Source of the DNA: Fontivivens sp964399735
GTDB lineage: Bacteria > Zhuqueibacterota > Zhuqueibacteria > Residuimicrobiales > Krinioviventaceae
Assembly: GCA_964399735.1 (NCBI GenBank)
Contig: CAYNSO010000005.1
Location: 18,239 to 82,238, forward strand
Direction: 5' to 3'
Length of the DNA stretch: 64,000 nt
The position numbers were made by a program, and so were the translations under genes. The notes under the pieces were generated by a model. That model had not been told where the DNA came from. It searched no databases and worked only from the letters and a program-made list of their open reading frames with translations. Shown piece by piece: positions 26,565 through 35,382 of this stretch (position 1 is the first letter of the stretch; the number at the start of each line of letters is the position of its first letter).

Positions 26565-27755
26565 CTATTGATTTTGTATAGCTTGTACAATCTCTTGTCC
26601 AAACGCAAAACATTTTTGTAATTCTTCCCGGTTTGGTACAAGCATGGCGGTAATGCCTTCGAGCGGCGTCTTGAATTTCATAGCTTTTAACCGCTCATTA
26701 AGCATTGGCACAGCTTCACCGCTCCAGCCCATAGAACCAAAACTTGCTGCTGTTTTTCCTTTGGTATCAATGGTTACCAGGCTATTCAGCACATCCCAAA
26801 CCGGTTTGGCGACGGCATTGTTCAGAGTCGGGGAACCAAACAATAATATGTCGGCTGCTTCGATGCGGTCAAGGTGGCTGTTAATGTCTATTTCACAAGC
26901 ATCAAATATTTCTACAACAGCTCCGGCGGCACGCGCACCGGCAGCAATTTGTTCCGCCATAACCCCGGTATTGCCATGTGCCGTAGCGTAATATATCAAT
27001 ACCTGGGGTACAGCGTTTTCCGGCAAGGGCGCAGACCATTCCCGATAAGCCTGTATATACCTGGCTATATCAGCGGTGAGCACGGGACCATGTGATGGAG
27101 CAATGATTTTTATATCCAAAGGCTCAATTTTCGCCAGGGCATTGCGGACATGCTTTTTAAACGGCCGCATGATCATATCGAAATAATACTTATAATCCGG
27201 CATAAAATCATATTTAATGAGTTGATTGAACATTGCCTCGTCGCTATAATGAGTAGCAAACACATCGCAGGTGAACAGAATGTTGCTGTTTTCCAGCCAG
27301 GTCATCATGGTATCCGGCCAGTGTAAAAATGGCGCGGGTATAAAAGTCAATGTATTTTTGCCCAGATTCAGGGTATCATTGGCGCTGACGCCGGTCATGG
27401 CGGCTTCACGGTTGATGACGTTGGTTACATATTTCATTGCCGGTTTGGCGCAATAAACTTTTGCATTTTTGGCTACATCCAATAGCGCCGCCAGACTGCC
27501 GGAGTGATCGGGTTCATTATGCTGCACAATAATATAATCAATATCCGCCGGGTTGACCAGAGTGGCCAGGTTATCCATATATTGCCGGGTAAATTTGCCT
27601 TTAACGGTATCAACAACAGCTATTTTTTCGTCTTTAATCAGATAGCTGTTATAGGTAGACCCATGCGGAGTTTGCATAATAATATCAAACACCTGCAACT
27701 CTGGATGCAGTGCGCCTATCCAGTAAACGCCCTCTTTTATCTCTAACGGTTTCAT
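26565..27755 (-). CDS. Flavodiiron protein (FprA / rubredoxin:oxygen oxidoreductase type)
   Basis: 396 residues. N-terminal beta-lactamase-like diiron domain with H-N-E-P-D-H (80s), F-L-H-W-P-D, C-D-V-F-A-T-H and A-P-S-H-G-P ligands; C-terminal flavodoxin domain from about 250 with the FMN loop Y-A-T-A-H-G-N-T-G. Reduces O2 to water, or NO to N2O, protecting anaerobes. No fused rubredoxin and none adjacent, so the electron donor is elsewhere. GGAGAG precedes the ATG. Confidence 0.93.
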   Translation of the reverse strand: MKPLEIKEGVYWIGALHPELQVFDIIMQTPHGSTYNSYLIKDEKIAVVDTVKGKFTRQYMDNLATLVNPADIDYIIVQHNEPDHSGSLAALLDVAKNAKVYCAKPAMKYVTNVINREAAMTGVSANDTLNLGKNTLTFIPAPFLHWPDTMMTWLENSNILFTCDVFATHYSDEAMFNQLIKYDFMPDYKYYFDMIMRPFKKHVRNALAKIEPLDIKIIAPSHGPVLTADIARYIQAYREWSAPLPENAVPQVLIYYATAHGNTGVMAEQIAAGARAAGAVVEIFDACEIDINSHLDRIEAADILLFGSPTLNNAVAKPVWDVLNSLVTIDTKGKTAASFGSMGWSGEAVPMLNERLKAMKFKTPLEGITAMLVPNREELQKCFAFGQEIVQAIQNQ

Positions 27756-27782
27756 ACTCTCTCCGTAAAATTCAGTTACAAA

Positions 27783-27986
27783 TTACAGCTTTTCGACTGT
27801 AATTTTATAACCATTTACCTTAACTTCCTCCACCTTGCAGCTACGCATGGCGGCGTCATTGGGCTTGGGTTTGCCGGAATGATTGAGACACTGGGTCATA
27901 GCCTCTTCCATCGAAGTAGCCACGCGCAGGTTGCAGCAAGGGTGTTCACCCAAATGATAAACCAGATATAATTTCAATTCACTCAT
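27783..27986 (-). CDS. Unknown 67-residue Cys-containing protein
   Basis: Not recognised. The ATG at 27986 has AGGAG seven bases upstream; it starts 19 bases after the nifU stop, so it is probably co-transcribed with the Fe-S assembly genes. Four Cys (a C-C pair near 17-18 in E-H-P-C-C-N-L-R, plus two more singly) and no membrane segment. A role in Fe-S work is suggested only by position. Confidence 0.6.
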   Translation of the reverse strand: MSELKLYLVYHLGEHPCCNLRVATSMEEAMTQCLNHSGKPKPNDAAMRSCKVEEVKVNGYKITVEKL

Positions 27987-28005
27987 GTTCATTCTCCTGG
28001 TCAGG

Positions 28006-28398
28006 TTATTTACCGGCATCCCGGTTCTTTTTATAATCATCAATCGCGGCTTTTAAAGCATCTTCAGCCAGAACAGAACAATGCAATTTTACCTTTGGCA
28101 AGCCGCCCAGTTCATCTGTTACCACCTTGTTGGTTATTTTTAGCGCCTCTTGAATGCTTTTCCCCTTGACTATTTCTGTTACCATAGAACTGGTGGCAAT
28201 AGCCGCGCCGCAGCCAAAAGTTTTGAATTTTACATCAGTAATAACATCATTATCAACCCGAATGGTCAGTTTCATCACATCGCCACAGGCAGGGTTGCCG
28301 ACTACACCTGTGCCGTTGGCATTTTCAACTACACCCACATTACGCGGGTGTTCATAATGATCCATTACTTTTTCTGTATAATCATCCCATAAATCCAT
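28006..28398 (-). CDS. nifU: Fe-S cluster assembly scaffold (IscU/NifU N-domain type)
   Basis: About 130 residues. The three cluster-holding Cys are seen in N-P-A-C-G-D, F-G-C-G-A-A and L-H-C-S-V-L-A-E-D-A, as in IscU and the NifU N-terminal domain. Start at the ATG at 28398 with AGGTGA just upstream; longer readings run into nifS. No C-terminal Nfu domain. Works with the cysteine desulfurase encoded immediately upstream, to build 2Fe-2S and 4Fe-4S clusters. Confidence 0.94.
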   Translation of the reverse strand: MDLWDDYTEKVMDHYEHPRNVGVVENANGTGVVGNPACGDVMKLTIRVDNDVITDVKFKTFGCGAAIATSSMVTEIVKGKSIQEALKITNKVVTDELGGLPKVKLHCSVLAEDALKAAIDDYKKNRDAGK

Positions 28399-28420
28399 AT
28401 ATTCACCTGTATTATTAATT

Positions 28421-29632
28421 TCAATGGGTATGTTTTGACCAGTTAAGTTTATCAATATCTATACCATCGCGGGCCAGGTCATACAATGGCGACATTTCCC
28501 GCAATTTTTTTACATTCGTTTCCAGCAAATCCAGCAAATAATCAATATGCTCTTTGGTGTTACTTTTTCCCAATCCAAAGCGGATGGAGCAATGGGCCAG
28601 CGATTCCGGCACATTGATAGCCCGCAACACATAAGAAGATTGCAGCGATGCCGAGGTACAGGCAGAGCCACTGGACAAGGCTACACCTCTGCATGACAAA
28701 ATCAGAGACTCACCCTCTACCCAGGCAAAACTATAGTTCAAATTATTGGCCAATCTTTTTACCGGATGGCCGTTCAATTTACTATGTTCAATCCGTTTCT
28801 CAATACCTTCCGCAAGAAGATTACGCAGGGCGAGCAAACGTTCAACCTCCTGCTTCATATCACGTTTGGCTATTTCTGCAGTTTTACCAAAACCGACAAT
28901 ACCGGGTACATTCAAAGTTCCGGAGCGCATTCCCCGTTCATGACCGCCGCCATCAATAAGAGAAGTAAGTTTAATACCTTTTCTCACATATAAAGCGCCA
29001 ACCCCTTTGGGGCCATACATTTTATGCGCTGATATGGATAGCATGTCGATATGGTCGCGTACCACATTAATATCTACTTTACCTAACGCCTGTACTGCAT
29101 CTGTATGAAATGGAATTTTATGCTGCTGCGCCAGTTTGCCAATTTCCGCAATCGGTTGAATGGTGCCGATTTCGCTGTTTGCTGTTTGAATAGAAATCAA
29201 GCGGGTCTGTGGATTGATCAGACTTGATAAATGCTCAAGGTCGACAACTCCAAACTCATCGATTCGCGCAAAAGCAATTTCAAAGCCCTCCCGTTCCAAC
29301 CGGCTGACCGTATCCAAAATGGCCTTGTGTTCGGTAGCAATGGTTATGATCTGCCCCTTTTTATCGCGTTGATTCCAGGCAATCCCTTTTACTGCCAGAT
29401 TATCCGCTTCTGTAGCGCCGCTGGTAAAGATGATTTCATCCGCACTTTGCGCGCCGATCAGGTCGGCAATTTTTTGACGGGCTAACTCTACAGCTTTACG
29501 GGCAATATGACCATACTCGTGAGTATTGCTGGAAGGATTGCCAAAATGTTCGGTCAGGTATGGCATCATTTCATCCAGAACCTCTTTTTCAAGCGGCGTG
29601 GTTGCATGATGATCCATATATATAGCTTTCAT
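28421..29632 (-). CDS. nifS: Cysteine desulfurase (NifS/IscS type)
   Basis: About 403 residues. Opens M-D-H-H-A-T-T-P-L, PLP lysine in S-I-S-A-H-K-M-Y-G-P-K-G near 205, catalytic Cys in S-S-G-S-A-C-T-S near 325. Delivers sulfur from cysteine to the NifU-type scaffold that follows. Start at ATG 29632 has AGAGG ten bases before. The nifS-nifU two-gene layout without other isc genes is common in anaerobes; nothing links it to nitrogen fixation. Confidence 0.95.
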   Translation of the reverse strand: MKAIYMDHHATTPLEKEVLDEMMPYLTEHFGNPSSNTHEYGHIARKAVELARQKIADLIGAQSADEIIFTSGATEADNLAVKGIAWNQRDKKGQIITIATEHKAILDTVSRLEREGFEIAFARIDEFGVVDLEHLSSLINPQTRLISIQTANSEIGTIQPIAEIGKLAQQHKIPFHTDAVQALGKVDINVVRDHIDMLSISAHKMYGPKGVGALYVRKGIKLTSLIDGGGHERGMRSGTLNVPGIVGFGKTAEIAKRDMKQEVERLLALRNLLAEGIEKRIEHSKLNGHPVKRLANNLNYSFAWVEGESLILSCRGVALSSGSACTSASLQSSYVLRAINVPESLAHCSIRFGLGKSNTKEHIDYLLDLLETNVKKLREMSPLYDLARDGIDIDKLNWSKHTH

Positions 29633-29688
29633 ATTATAAACAACCTCTGATAATTGATGTTGATATTTACATTCAATAATTGTAAACA

Positions 29689-29717
29689 AAATTACCCTTT
29701 TTTTATTTCAAAATCAA
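29689..29717 (-). promoter_or_regulatory. Possible promoter for nifS-nifU
   Basis: Minus-strand TTGATT (29712-29717), 17 bases, TAATTT (29689-29694), about 57 bases before the nifS ATG. The boxes are weaker than at other sites here. Confidence 0.35.
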
Positions 29718-29824
29718 GTGTTAGAATCTTCATGCCGGTAAAATGTTGATCTTGAAGTATATTATACAGTAAAGTTTTGCTACAATTGGTGAGAGTACTT
29801 TCCAAAATCAGGAAAAAGAGAGAT

Positions 29825-29859
29825 AAAAAAAAATGGTTCATACCAGGGCATGAACCATT
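29825..29859 (-). terminator. Intrinsic terminator after the ferritin-like gene
   Basis: ATGGTTCAT / ATGAACCAT, a perfect nine-base stem (one more A-T pair outside) with an eight-base loop, followed on the minus strand by eight T. It lies 27 bases past the stop of the 173-residue gene. Confidence 0.85.
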
Positions 29860-29885
29860 AAAAAATAAAAAATGTCTGTGAGCAA

Positions 29886-30407
29886 TTATTCTGCGGTTTT
29901 TTCTATCAACACGGTTACAGGTTCCATCATTTCTTCAGAATTTTCATCAACGGGTTCCTGATCAAGCTGCAGGGGTTCAACAAATGATGATTCAAGCAAG
30001 ACTAAATGCTGTTCGCGTTCCATGGCTAAATCTCGGAACAAAGCGCGTAACTCGGATTCAACCAAACGGCGCGACACAGTCATATAAAAATTTTTTAACT
30101 CTTTTTCATTCTTTTTAACAACCCGTACCGCATCATTAGGATCATCACAACATCTAATCAACGTTGTCAATTTATGTTTATTCCCTAAATTCAAATACAA
30201 AATCTTTTTACCACTGGTTTTGCTATAGGTTTTTATCAATTTAAGACGATTTTTCTCTTCCTTTTCAGAAAGGCTTTTTAATATAGTTTCAGCATCATCA
30301 TTTTTTACCAGGGTTGATGCTTTAGAGTAAAATTCTTTCATGTCATTTTCACATTGAATGGACATTTTTAATGCTTCCAGTGAATCTATGGCGTTCAATT
30401 TGTACAT
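29886..30407 (-). CDS. Ferritin/rubrerythrin-like helical protein
   Basis: 173 residues, mostly helical. S-L-E-A-L-K-M-S-I-Q-C-E-N-D-M-K-E-F-Y near 9-27, a central E-K-E-E-K-N-R-L, then K-K-N-E-K-E-L-K-N-F-Y and M-E-R-E-Q-H-L-V-L-L-E, a duplicated E...E-x-x-H/N pattern like rubrerythrin-type diiron domains. One expected His is Asn, so metal binding may be incomplete. An acidic tail of about 30 residues follows. Strong AAGGAGG ribosome site, own terminator, and an inverted repeat upstream suggest a separately regulated stress gene. Confidence 0.6.
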   Translation of the reverse strand: MYKLNAIDSLEALKMSIQCENDMKEFYSKASTLVKNDDAETILKSLSEKEEKNRLKLIKTYSKTSGKKILYLNLGNKHKLTTLIRCCDDPNDAVRVVKKNEKELKNFYMTVSRRLVESELRALFRDLAMEREQHLVLLESSFVEPLQLDQEPVDENSEEMMEPVTVLIEKTAE

Positions 30408-30465
30408 AATTCCAAACCTCCTTCATCCCACAAAATTGAATACTATGGATGATTTATATTTAAAC

Positions 30466-30492
30466 GACAATCACGAAAGCATGTTGATTGTC
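30466..30492. promoter_or_regulatory. Inverted repeat, possible operator
   Basis: GACAATCA and TGATTGTC form a perfect 8-base inverted repeat around an 11-base spacer, 59 bases before the ferritin-like gene start. No T run follows, so it is more like a protein-binding site than a terminator. Confidence 0.4.
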
Positions 30493-30629
30493 ATATTAAG
30501 AATCTAGTGATAATATACTTTTTTTACAAGAAATTTATGATTTTCAATTGTAAAAAATTGTAAATAACCTATTGATTTTATATAGATATAACGCTTAATA
30601 AGCAGTATTTGTTCCCTATACCGAAATGA

Positions 30630-31907
30630 TTAGTGAGCGATTTCTGCCAACAAATAAGGACCCCTGGGTATAACAGCAACCTTTGCCTGGTCGCCAAGAC
30701 GCATCAGTTCATCGGTCAGAGCGGCTTCAACCGACTCTGCCCAGGGAACATGGATGGCGTCTTTTTGCTCATTACTCAGGCCATGGGAGACCAGAATAAT
30801 TTTTGCCTTTTTTGCCGCTTTGGCATATTCCTGCAATTGCCATTGATCAATAACAAAATAATTTTTATGCAATATTTTATGTAAAAATTCATCCAGATTT
30901 TCTGTTTCCATAACCAGCCGGGTGAAATCCGGACTGCCGATGCCCTGGCTGCATTCAGCAGCAATAATGATTGCCCCCCCCGGTTTGACGACAGGCAAGG
31001 CTGCCGTTATACCCTTGATTGCCTGATAAAATGTGGCATCCAGGGGGTAACCGGCGCTGGTCGTGATGACAATATCCACAGGTTCAGGAACGGAATCGCT
31101 CACACTTGATCGAACAAATTCAACGCCGGCCAGATGAGCCTGTTCGAGATCACCAGAAAAAATACCACATATTTCTTTTTTTTCATTCAAAGCAACATTG
31201 ACTATGAAATCGACCTGAGCAATTTTAGCTATTTCCAGGGCTTGCTGGTGGAAAGGATTCCCCTCTAAAACTCCTTCCCGCGCATTTGGATGAGATAAAA
31301 TTGCAGCGCCGAGCATGTGCTTCATGGTTTCGATGCTGGCAATGCCGGGAACGACAGACTTTCTTCCCCCGGAAAAACCGGCCATTAAATGCGGCTCAAT
31401 AAAACCGGTAGCAATTTTTAAATCTGCTTCAACAAATCTTTTATCAATCCAGATATAGCCGCCCATGCTGGTTTTTCCCAGATTAGCATGAGATGTCAGG
31501 TCGTTGGAATAATGGTTTTCGATACGGTACTTGCTCTTGATTTCTTCGCCGACCAGTTCGGTTAATTCATCGTCTAAATTGGGGCGATGCATTCCGGTTG
31601 CAATGAGAATAAGAATGTCGTCATATTTTAATCCGGCGGCGTGCAAAGTTTTCAGAACCGGCGGCAGCAGGATACGATTAGGAACCGGCTTGGTTATATC
31701 ACAAATCAAAATGCAGGCAGAAGAGCAACTTTTTGCCATGTCAAACAATGTCCGGTCGATACCGATTGGCCGTAATAATGATTTGGTAATTTCAATATAA
31801 GTATCGGCAATCGGTATGGGGTTGCTCATGGTGAGAACTTTGACCAGGTTGGCGTCCGGTACTTCTATAGCAAGGCCGGTTTTTCCATACGCGAGTTCAA
31901 TTTGCAT
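30630..31907 (-). CDS. larA: LarA family (nickel-pincer) racemase
   Basis: 425 residues, whole LarA length. Key residues are in place: T-G-M-H-R near 108, I-E-P-H-L-M-A-G near 170 and F-S-G-G-R-K-S-V-V-P-G near 180 (the Lys that holds the pincer cofactor). LarA-type enzymes racemise lactate or other 2-hydroxyacids using a nickel pincer nucleotide made by LarB, LarC and LarE; none of these is in the window, so the cofactor genes must be elsewhere. The exact substrate of LarA homologues varies and is not readable here. Starts 27 bases after the DUF4254 gene. Confidence 0.85.
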   Translation of the reverse strand: MQIELAYGKTGLAIEVPDANLVKVLTMSNPIPIADTYIEITKSLLRPIGIDRTLFDMAKSCSSACILICDITKPVPNRILLPPVLKTLHAAGLKYDDILILIATGMHRPNLDDELTELVGEEIKSKYRIENHYSNDLTSHANLGKTSMGGYIWIDKRFVEADLKIATGFIEPHLMAGFSGGRKSVVPGIASIETMKHMLGAAILSHPNAREGVLEGNPFHQQALEIAKIAQVDFIVNVALNEKKEICGIFSGDLEQAHLAGVEFVRSSVSDSVPEPVDIVITTSAGYPLDATFYQAIKGITAALPVVKPGGAIIIAAECSQGIGSPDFTRLVMETENLDEFLHKILHKNYFVIDQWQLQEYAKAAKKAKIILVSHGLSNEQKDAIHVPWAESVEAALTDELMRLGDQAKVAVIPRGPYLLAEIAH

Positions 31908-31934
31908 GCCTGCTTTCCAATTCCATATAAAGCA

Positions 31935-32558
31935 TCAAGATTTTTTATTCAGCGAGGGGTTGAAACGCGGATCATTATACATTTTAAACTGGCGATACAC
32001 TTTGTGCCTTTTATTAGTCTGCCGCAGATCAAGGATCAGTTTATCCAGAGCGCGGGACAGATCATCACGCTGTTCCGTTAAAATGCCAACGCGCATTTTT
32101 GCCATTTTTTTATGCTCACTATCGACGTCAGTGCGATTCAATTGTTCATTCATGTGATAGATTTTCAAACAAATAATTGACAGCCGGTCAATAATGCTGC
32201 CCGGGGTCTCGGAATTCATTTCAACGCTGACATCCGGTTCGATATTGGCGTTTTTCAGAACGTTATCAATCCACACATCGATCCGCTCCACTGTATCGTT
32301 GCGATGCTGATTTTGCAAATCAATCAATCGTTTACATTCCACAACCTTGGTGGCGGGCACATCGGTACGGCGCACTTCGTCTTCCAAATGCCAAAGTATA
32401 AAATTACAGTAATGAATGGTTTGTGTCATTCCGGTCGGGGAATGATGATCTTCAGGTTCAATCGGGCCGGTATTATGCCACAATTCATTAAGATCGTGAT
32501 ACCATTCAATCAGTCGTTCTCCTTTGAAAGGTACTAATATTTCTGATAATAAAGACAA
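31935..32558 (-). CDS. DUF4254 domain-containing protein
   Basis: 207 residues. Contains the family stretch E-T-P-G-S-I-I-D-R-L-S-I near 118-129 followed by L-K-I-Y-H-M and L-N-R-T-D, and the earlier I-H-Y-C-N-F-I-L-W-H-L-E-D near 50. Helical and soluble. Frequent in Bacteroidetes-type genomes near cell-surface glycan genes, function unknown. Divergent to the TPP-riboswitch gene; first gene of a pair with larA. Confidence 0.8.
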   Translation of the reverse strand: MSLLSEILVPFKGERLIEWYHDLNELWHNTGPIEPEDHHSPTGMTQTIHYCNFILWHLEDEVRRTDVPATKVVECKRLIDLQNQHRNDTVERIDVWIDNVLKNANIEPDVSVEMNSETPGSIIDRLSIICLKIYHMNEQLNRTDVDSEHKKMAKMRVGILTEQRDDLSRALDKLILDLRQTNKRHKVYRQFKMYNDPRFNPSLNKKS

Positions 32559-32744
32559 GCTGCCTCCATTTGATATTCCAACTCCGGACGGGGAAAAAAT
32601 ATCCCCGGTTCTTTTATTCTGTCAACACCGGTTGTTGTTATGTGTTGCTTTCTAACTGTTACTTTTGAACCGTTATCGAGTTCAGATTCTGGATTTGTTA
32701 ATTTATTAAAAAAAATCTTTAAATACAAGTCTCAAAGATTTTAC

Positions 32745-32773
32745 TTGATAATCACAGACAAAGTATTTATCTT
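32745..32773 (+). promoter_or_regulatory. Putative promoter of the TPP-riboswitch transcript
   Basis: TTGATA (32745-32750), 17 bases, TATCTT (32768-32773). The start would be near 32780, the first base of the riboswitch stem P1. Confidence 0.65.
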
Positions 32774-32779
32774 GATAGT

Positions 32780-32856
32780 ACCGTTAGGGGTGGTCAATTG
32801 ACCTGAGAAAAACCCTCGGAACCTGAACTAGGTTATACTAGCGTAGGAAAACGGTT
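32780..32856 (+). ncRNA. TPP riboswitch (THI element)
   Basis: All core parts of the thiamine pyrophosphate aptamer are visible: closing stem ACCGTT (32780-32785) with AACGGT (32850-32855), AGGGGTG at 32786, CTGAGA at 32803-32808, ACCC at 32812, GAACCTGA at 32819-32826, then a GCG-T-AGGAA segment at 32841-32849. The closing strand GGAAAACGGTT (32846-32856) is also perfectly complementary to the 5' arm of the downstream terminator (AACCGTTTTCC, 32888-32898), so without ligand it would form an antiterminator; with TPP the terminator is free to fold. Confidence 0.95.
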
Positions 32857-32886
32857 ATTCTCAATGTTTTATTTCCTGAAAAACTG

Positions 32887-32918
32887 AAACCGTTTTCCTC
32901 TTGAAAAGCGGTTTTTTT
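32887..32918 (+). terminator. Riboswitch-controlled terminator
   Basis: AAACCGTTTTC / GAAAAGCGGTTT hairpin (one bulged G) followed by seven T at 32912-32918, six bases before the ribosome site AGGAGGT of the receptor gene. Expression platform of the TPP riboswitch. Confidence 0.9.
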
Positions 32919-32936
32919 ATTTCAGGAGGTAACAAA

Positions 32937-35360
32937 ATGAAACAACAAAAATTTTTACTGCTCATTCTTACAGGGCTCTTTTTATTCCAGAGTACAAATT
33001 ACCTGTTTGCCTTTACCATCCATGGCCGCATAGTGGATGCTGCCGATCAATCCCCGGTAGAAAACGCCAATATATTAATCCCTCAAATACACAGGGGCGC
33101 TGTAAGCAGTTCAAATGGCGACTTTTCCATAACCGGTATGCCTGCTGGACATTTTGATTTACAGGTGAGTTATATCGGCTACCAACAGGTAACCAGGACA
33201 ATATTTATAGAAGACGCTGATATTTCTCTTACCATTCCCTTGCAGGCATTGGTTTTGAAAGGCCAACAAATCACCGTATCGGCGCTGCGCGCCCGGGATC
33301 GGGTGACGCCGGTTGCCTATACCGACATAACCGCCCAGCAGGTGCAGCAAAAATACTGGGCCCAGGAAATTCCCCTGCTGCTGAACGAAGTACCGGGGGT
33401 TTATGCTTTTTCCTATACCGGCAGTGGTTTGGGGTATTCCGAAGTAAAAATTCGCGGCTTTGACGCCACCCGTGTCGGCGTCACCATCAATGATGTGCCG
33501 CTTAACGATCCGCTCGACCATGTCACCTATTTTTACGACTTGCCGGATATTAGCGCCAACGTCAAAGACATCCAGGTGCAACGCGGCGTTGCCAATTCCC
33601 TGTACGGCTCCGGCGCTCTGGCTGGTTCCGTGAATATTAAAACCGAAAGCGCCGGCAATGCACGATACATTAATTATACAACAGTTAACGGCAGCTACAA
33701 TACCCGCAAAAACACCATTTCTTTTGGGTCTGGCCTGGTAAACAATACCTATTCCTTTTATGGCCGTTTTTCGCAGGTCAAGAGCGACGGCTACCGGGAC
33801 ATGTCCTGGGTCGATTCCTGGTCATACTTTTTCAGCGCCAGCCGCTATAATGAAAAATTCACCACCACCATCAATTTATTTGGCGGGCCAATGCGCGCTC
33901 ACTTTACCTGGGAAGGGATAACCAGGGAAGAACTGCGCACCAACCGCAAACTAAACTATGATACTTATAAAAATGCCGCCGACAACTTTAACCAGCCACA
34001 TTACCAGTTAATTAATGAATGGCAGCCCGTAAAAAACCTGGCTGTGTCCTCCACCTTGTTTTATGTTAAAGGCGATGGCTATTATGAACAGTTGAAATAC
34101 GGACGAGATCTGGCGGAATATAATATGCCGGAATTCACGGAAAGCAATAGTCCTGTTACAGAGACGGATCTGGTGCGGCAAAAATGGGTGGACAAGCAGC
34201 AGTATGGCTGGATTCCCCGCCTGGAATACAAAAAAAACCATCATACGCTTAGCATTGGCGGCGAAATGAGTTTTTTCCGCTCTCTTCATTGGGGCGAGGT
34301 TAGCTGGGCTGCCAATCTGCCGCCCGGTATTCTGCCCGGTCATGAATACTATCAATACAATGTCGATAAAAACTCGGCAGCATTTTACATAAACGATTTA
34401 ATGCAAATAGGACAAAATATTTACCTGAAAGCGGATTTACAATACCAGTACCTGACCCTGGATTTCAGACAAAAACGTATGGGCGCTTTTTATGGCCATA
34501 ACTATCAATTAAACTATCATTTTATAACTCCACGCCTGGGTATAAATTACAATATCACCCCTGGTCTTAATATTTTTGGTAATTTCTCAACCGCTAACCG
34601 TGAACCCCGCGACAGTGATATTTACGATGCCGATGACCCCTCTGCTTTGCCCCTGTTCCGCACTATTAATCCGGACAAGCGCGTTTATCGGGATCCCTAT
34701 ATAAAAGCTGAAACACTGTACGATTTTGAAACCGGCGCGGGATTGCAATTCGACTCATGGCGTATAAAACTGAATGCTTTCTGGATGAATTTCAACAACG
34801 AAATTGTCCCCACCGGCGGCATAACAGATGACGGTTACCCGATTTACGGTAATGCAAAAAAATCCGTGCACCGGGGAATTGAACTGGATTGCCAGGCAGA
34901 ACTGCCATTGCAGTTCTCTGTTGCCGCCAATGCCAGCTATAGCGACAATTATTTTGTAAATTATACAGAATACCAATGGAATGCCGACTGGTCCGGCAAT
35001 ATTGCATTCAACCGTAACGGTAATGCCATTTCCGGATTTCCGGCGTTGATGGGCAATCTTCGTATCAACAAGTCTATCGGCGGATTATTTCTTACCACGC
35101 ATTTACAGCATATTGGCAGAATATATCTTGATAATACACAGCAGGAACAATTATCCATCAATCCATACCAGGTTGTCAATATATCCGCAGCATACAAAAT
35201 ACCGGCGTGGTTTGGTCCCCTGCAATTATCTGCTGCAGTGCATGTCAATAATGTTTTCAACTGTAAATACGAGTTGTCCGGCTATACCTGGGATGGCACA
35301 GGGTATTACCTGCCGGCTGCAGAACGTAATTTTTATGTGACGATACAAACACAATTGTAA
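32937..35360 (+). CDS. TonB-dependent outer-membrane receptor, probably for thiamine
   Basis: About 807 residues. Signal peptide (1-25), a carboxypeptidase-regulatory-like domain (about 28-105, F-T-I-H-G-R-I-V-D...V-S-Y-I-G-Y), a plug domain (about 120-240, with L-L-N-E-V-P-G-V and V-K-I-R-G-F-D), then a 22-strand type barrel ending F-Y-V-T-I-Q-T-Q-L. The ATG at 32937 has AGGAGGT seven bases upstream; a TTG start at 32901 would lie inside the terminator and is rejected. The TPP riboswitch in its leader indicates uptake of thiamine or a related precursor; THI-element control of TonB receptors is described in Bacteroidetes. Confidence 0.92.
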   Translation: MKQQKFLLLILTGLFLFQSTNYLFAFTIHGRIVDAADQSPVENANILIPQIHRGAVSSSNGDFSITGMPAGHFDLQVSYIGYQQVTRTIFIEDADISLTIPLQALVLKGQQITVSALRARDRVTPVAYTDITAQQVQQKYWAQEIPLLLNEVPGVYAFSYTGSGLGYSEVKIRGFDATRVGVTINDVPLNDPLDHVTYFYDLPDISANVKDIQVQRGVANSLYGSGALAGSVNIKTESAGNARYINYTTVNGSYNTRKNTISFGSGLVNNTYSFYGRFSQVKSDGYRDMSWVDSWSYFFSASRYNEKFTTTINLFGGPMRAHFTWEGITREELRTNRKLNYDTYKNAADNFNQPHYQLINEWQPVKNLAVSSTLFYVKGDGYYEQLKYGRDLAEYNMPEFTESNSPVTETDLVRQKWVDKQQYGWIPRLEYKKNHHTLSIGGEMSFFRSLHWGEVSWAANLPPGILPGHEYYQYNVDKNSAAFYINDLMQIGQNIYLKADLQYQYLTLDFRQKRMGAFYGHNYQLNYHFITPRLGINYNITPGLNIFGNFSTANREPRDSDIYDADDPSALPLFRTINPDKRVYRDPYIKAETLYDFETGAGLQFDSWRIKLNAFWMNFNNEIVPTGGITDDGYPIYGNAKKSVHRGIELDCQAELPLQFSVAANASYSDNYFVNYTEYQWNADWSGNIAFNRNGNAISGFPALMGNLRINKSIGGLFLTTHLQHIGRIYLDNTQQEQLSINPYQVVNISAAYKIPAWFGPLQLSAAVHVNNVFNCKYELSGYTWDGTGYYLPAAERNFYVTIQTQL

Positions 35361-35382
35361 TATTCAAAATGTGATTTTGTTG

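Noticed and set aside
28006..29632. nif-type naming as evidence of nitrogen fixation
   Set aside because: nifS-nifU pairs serve general Fe-S assembly in many anaerobes; names kept by convention only.
32534..32728. 64-codon minus-strand frame before the DUF4254 gene
   Set aside because: No ribosome site, low-complexity content, overlaps the DUF4254 start; looks like a chance frame.
32901..32936. Earlier TTG start for the TonB receptor
   Set aside because: It lies inside the riboswitch terminator stem; the ATG at 32937 has a perfect AGGAGGT.
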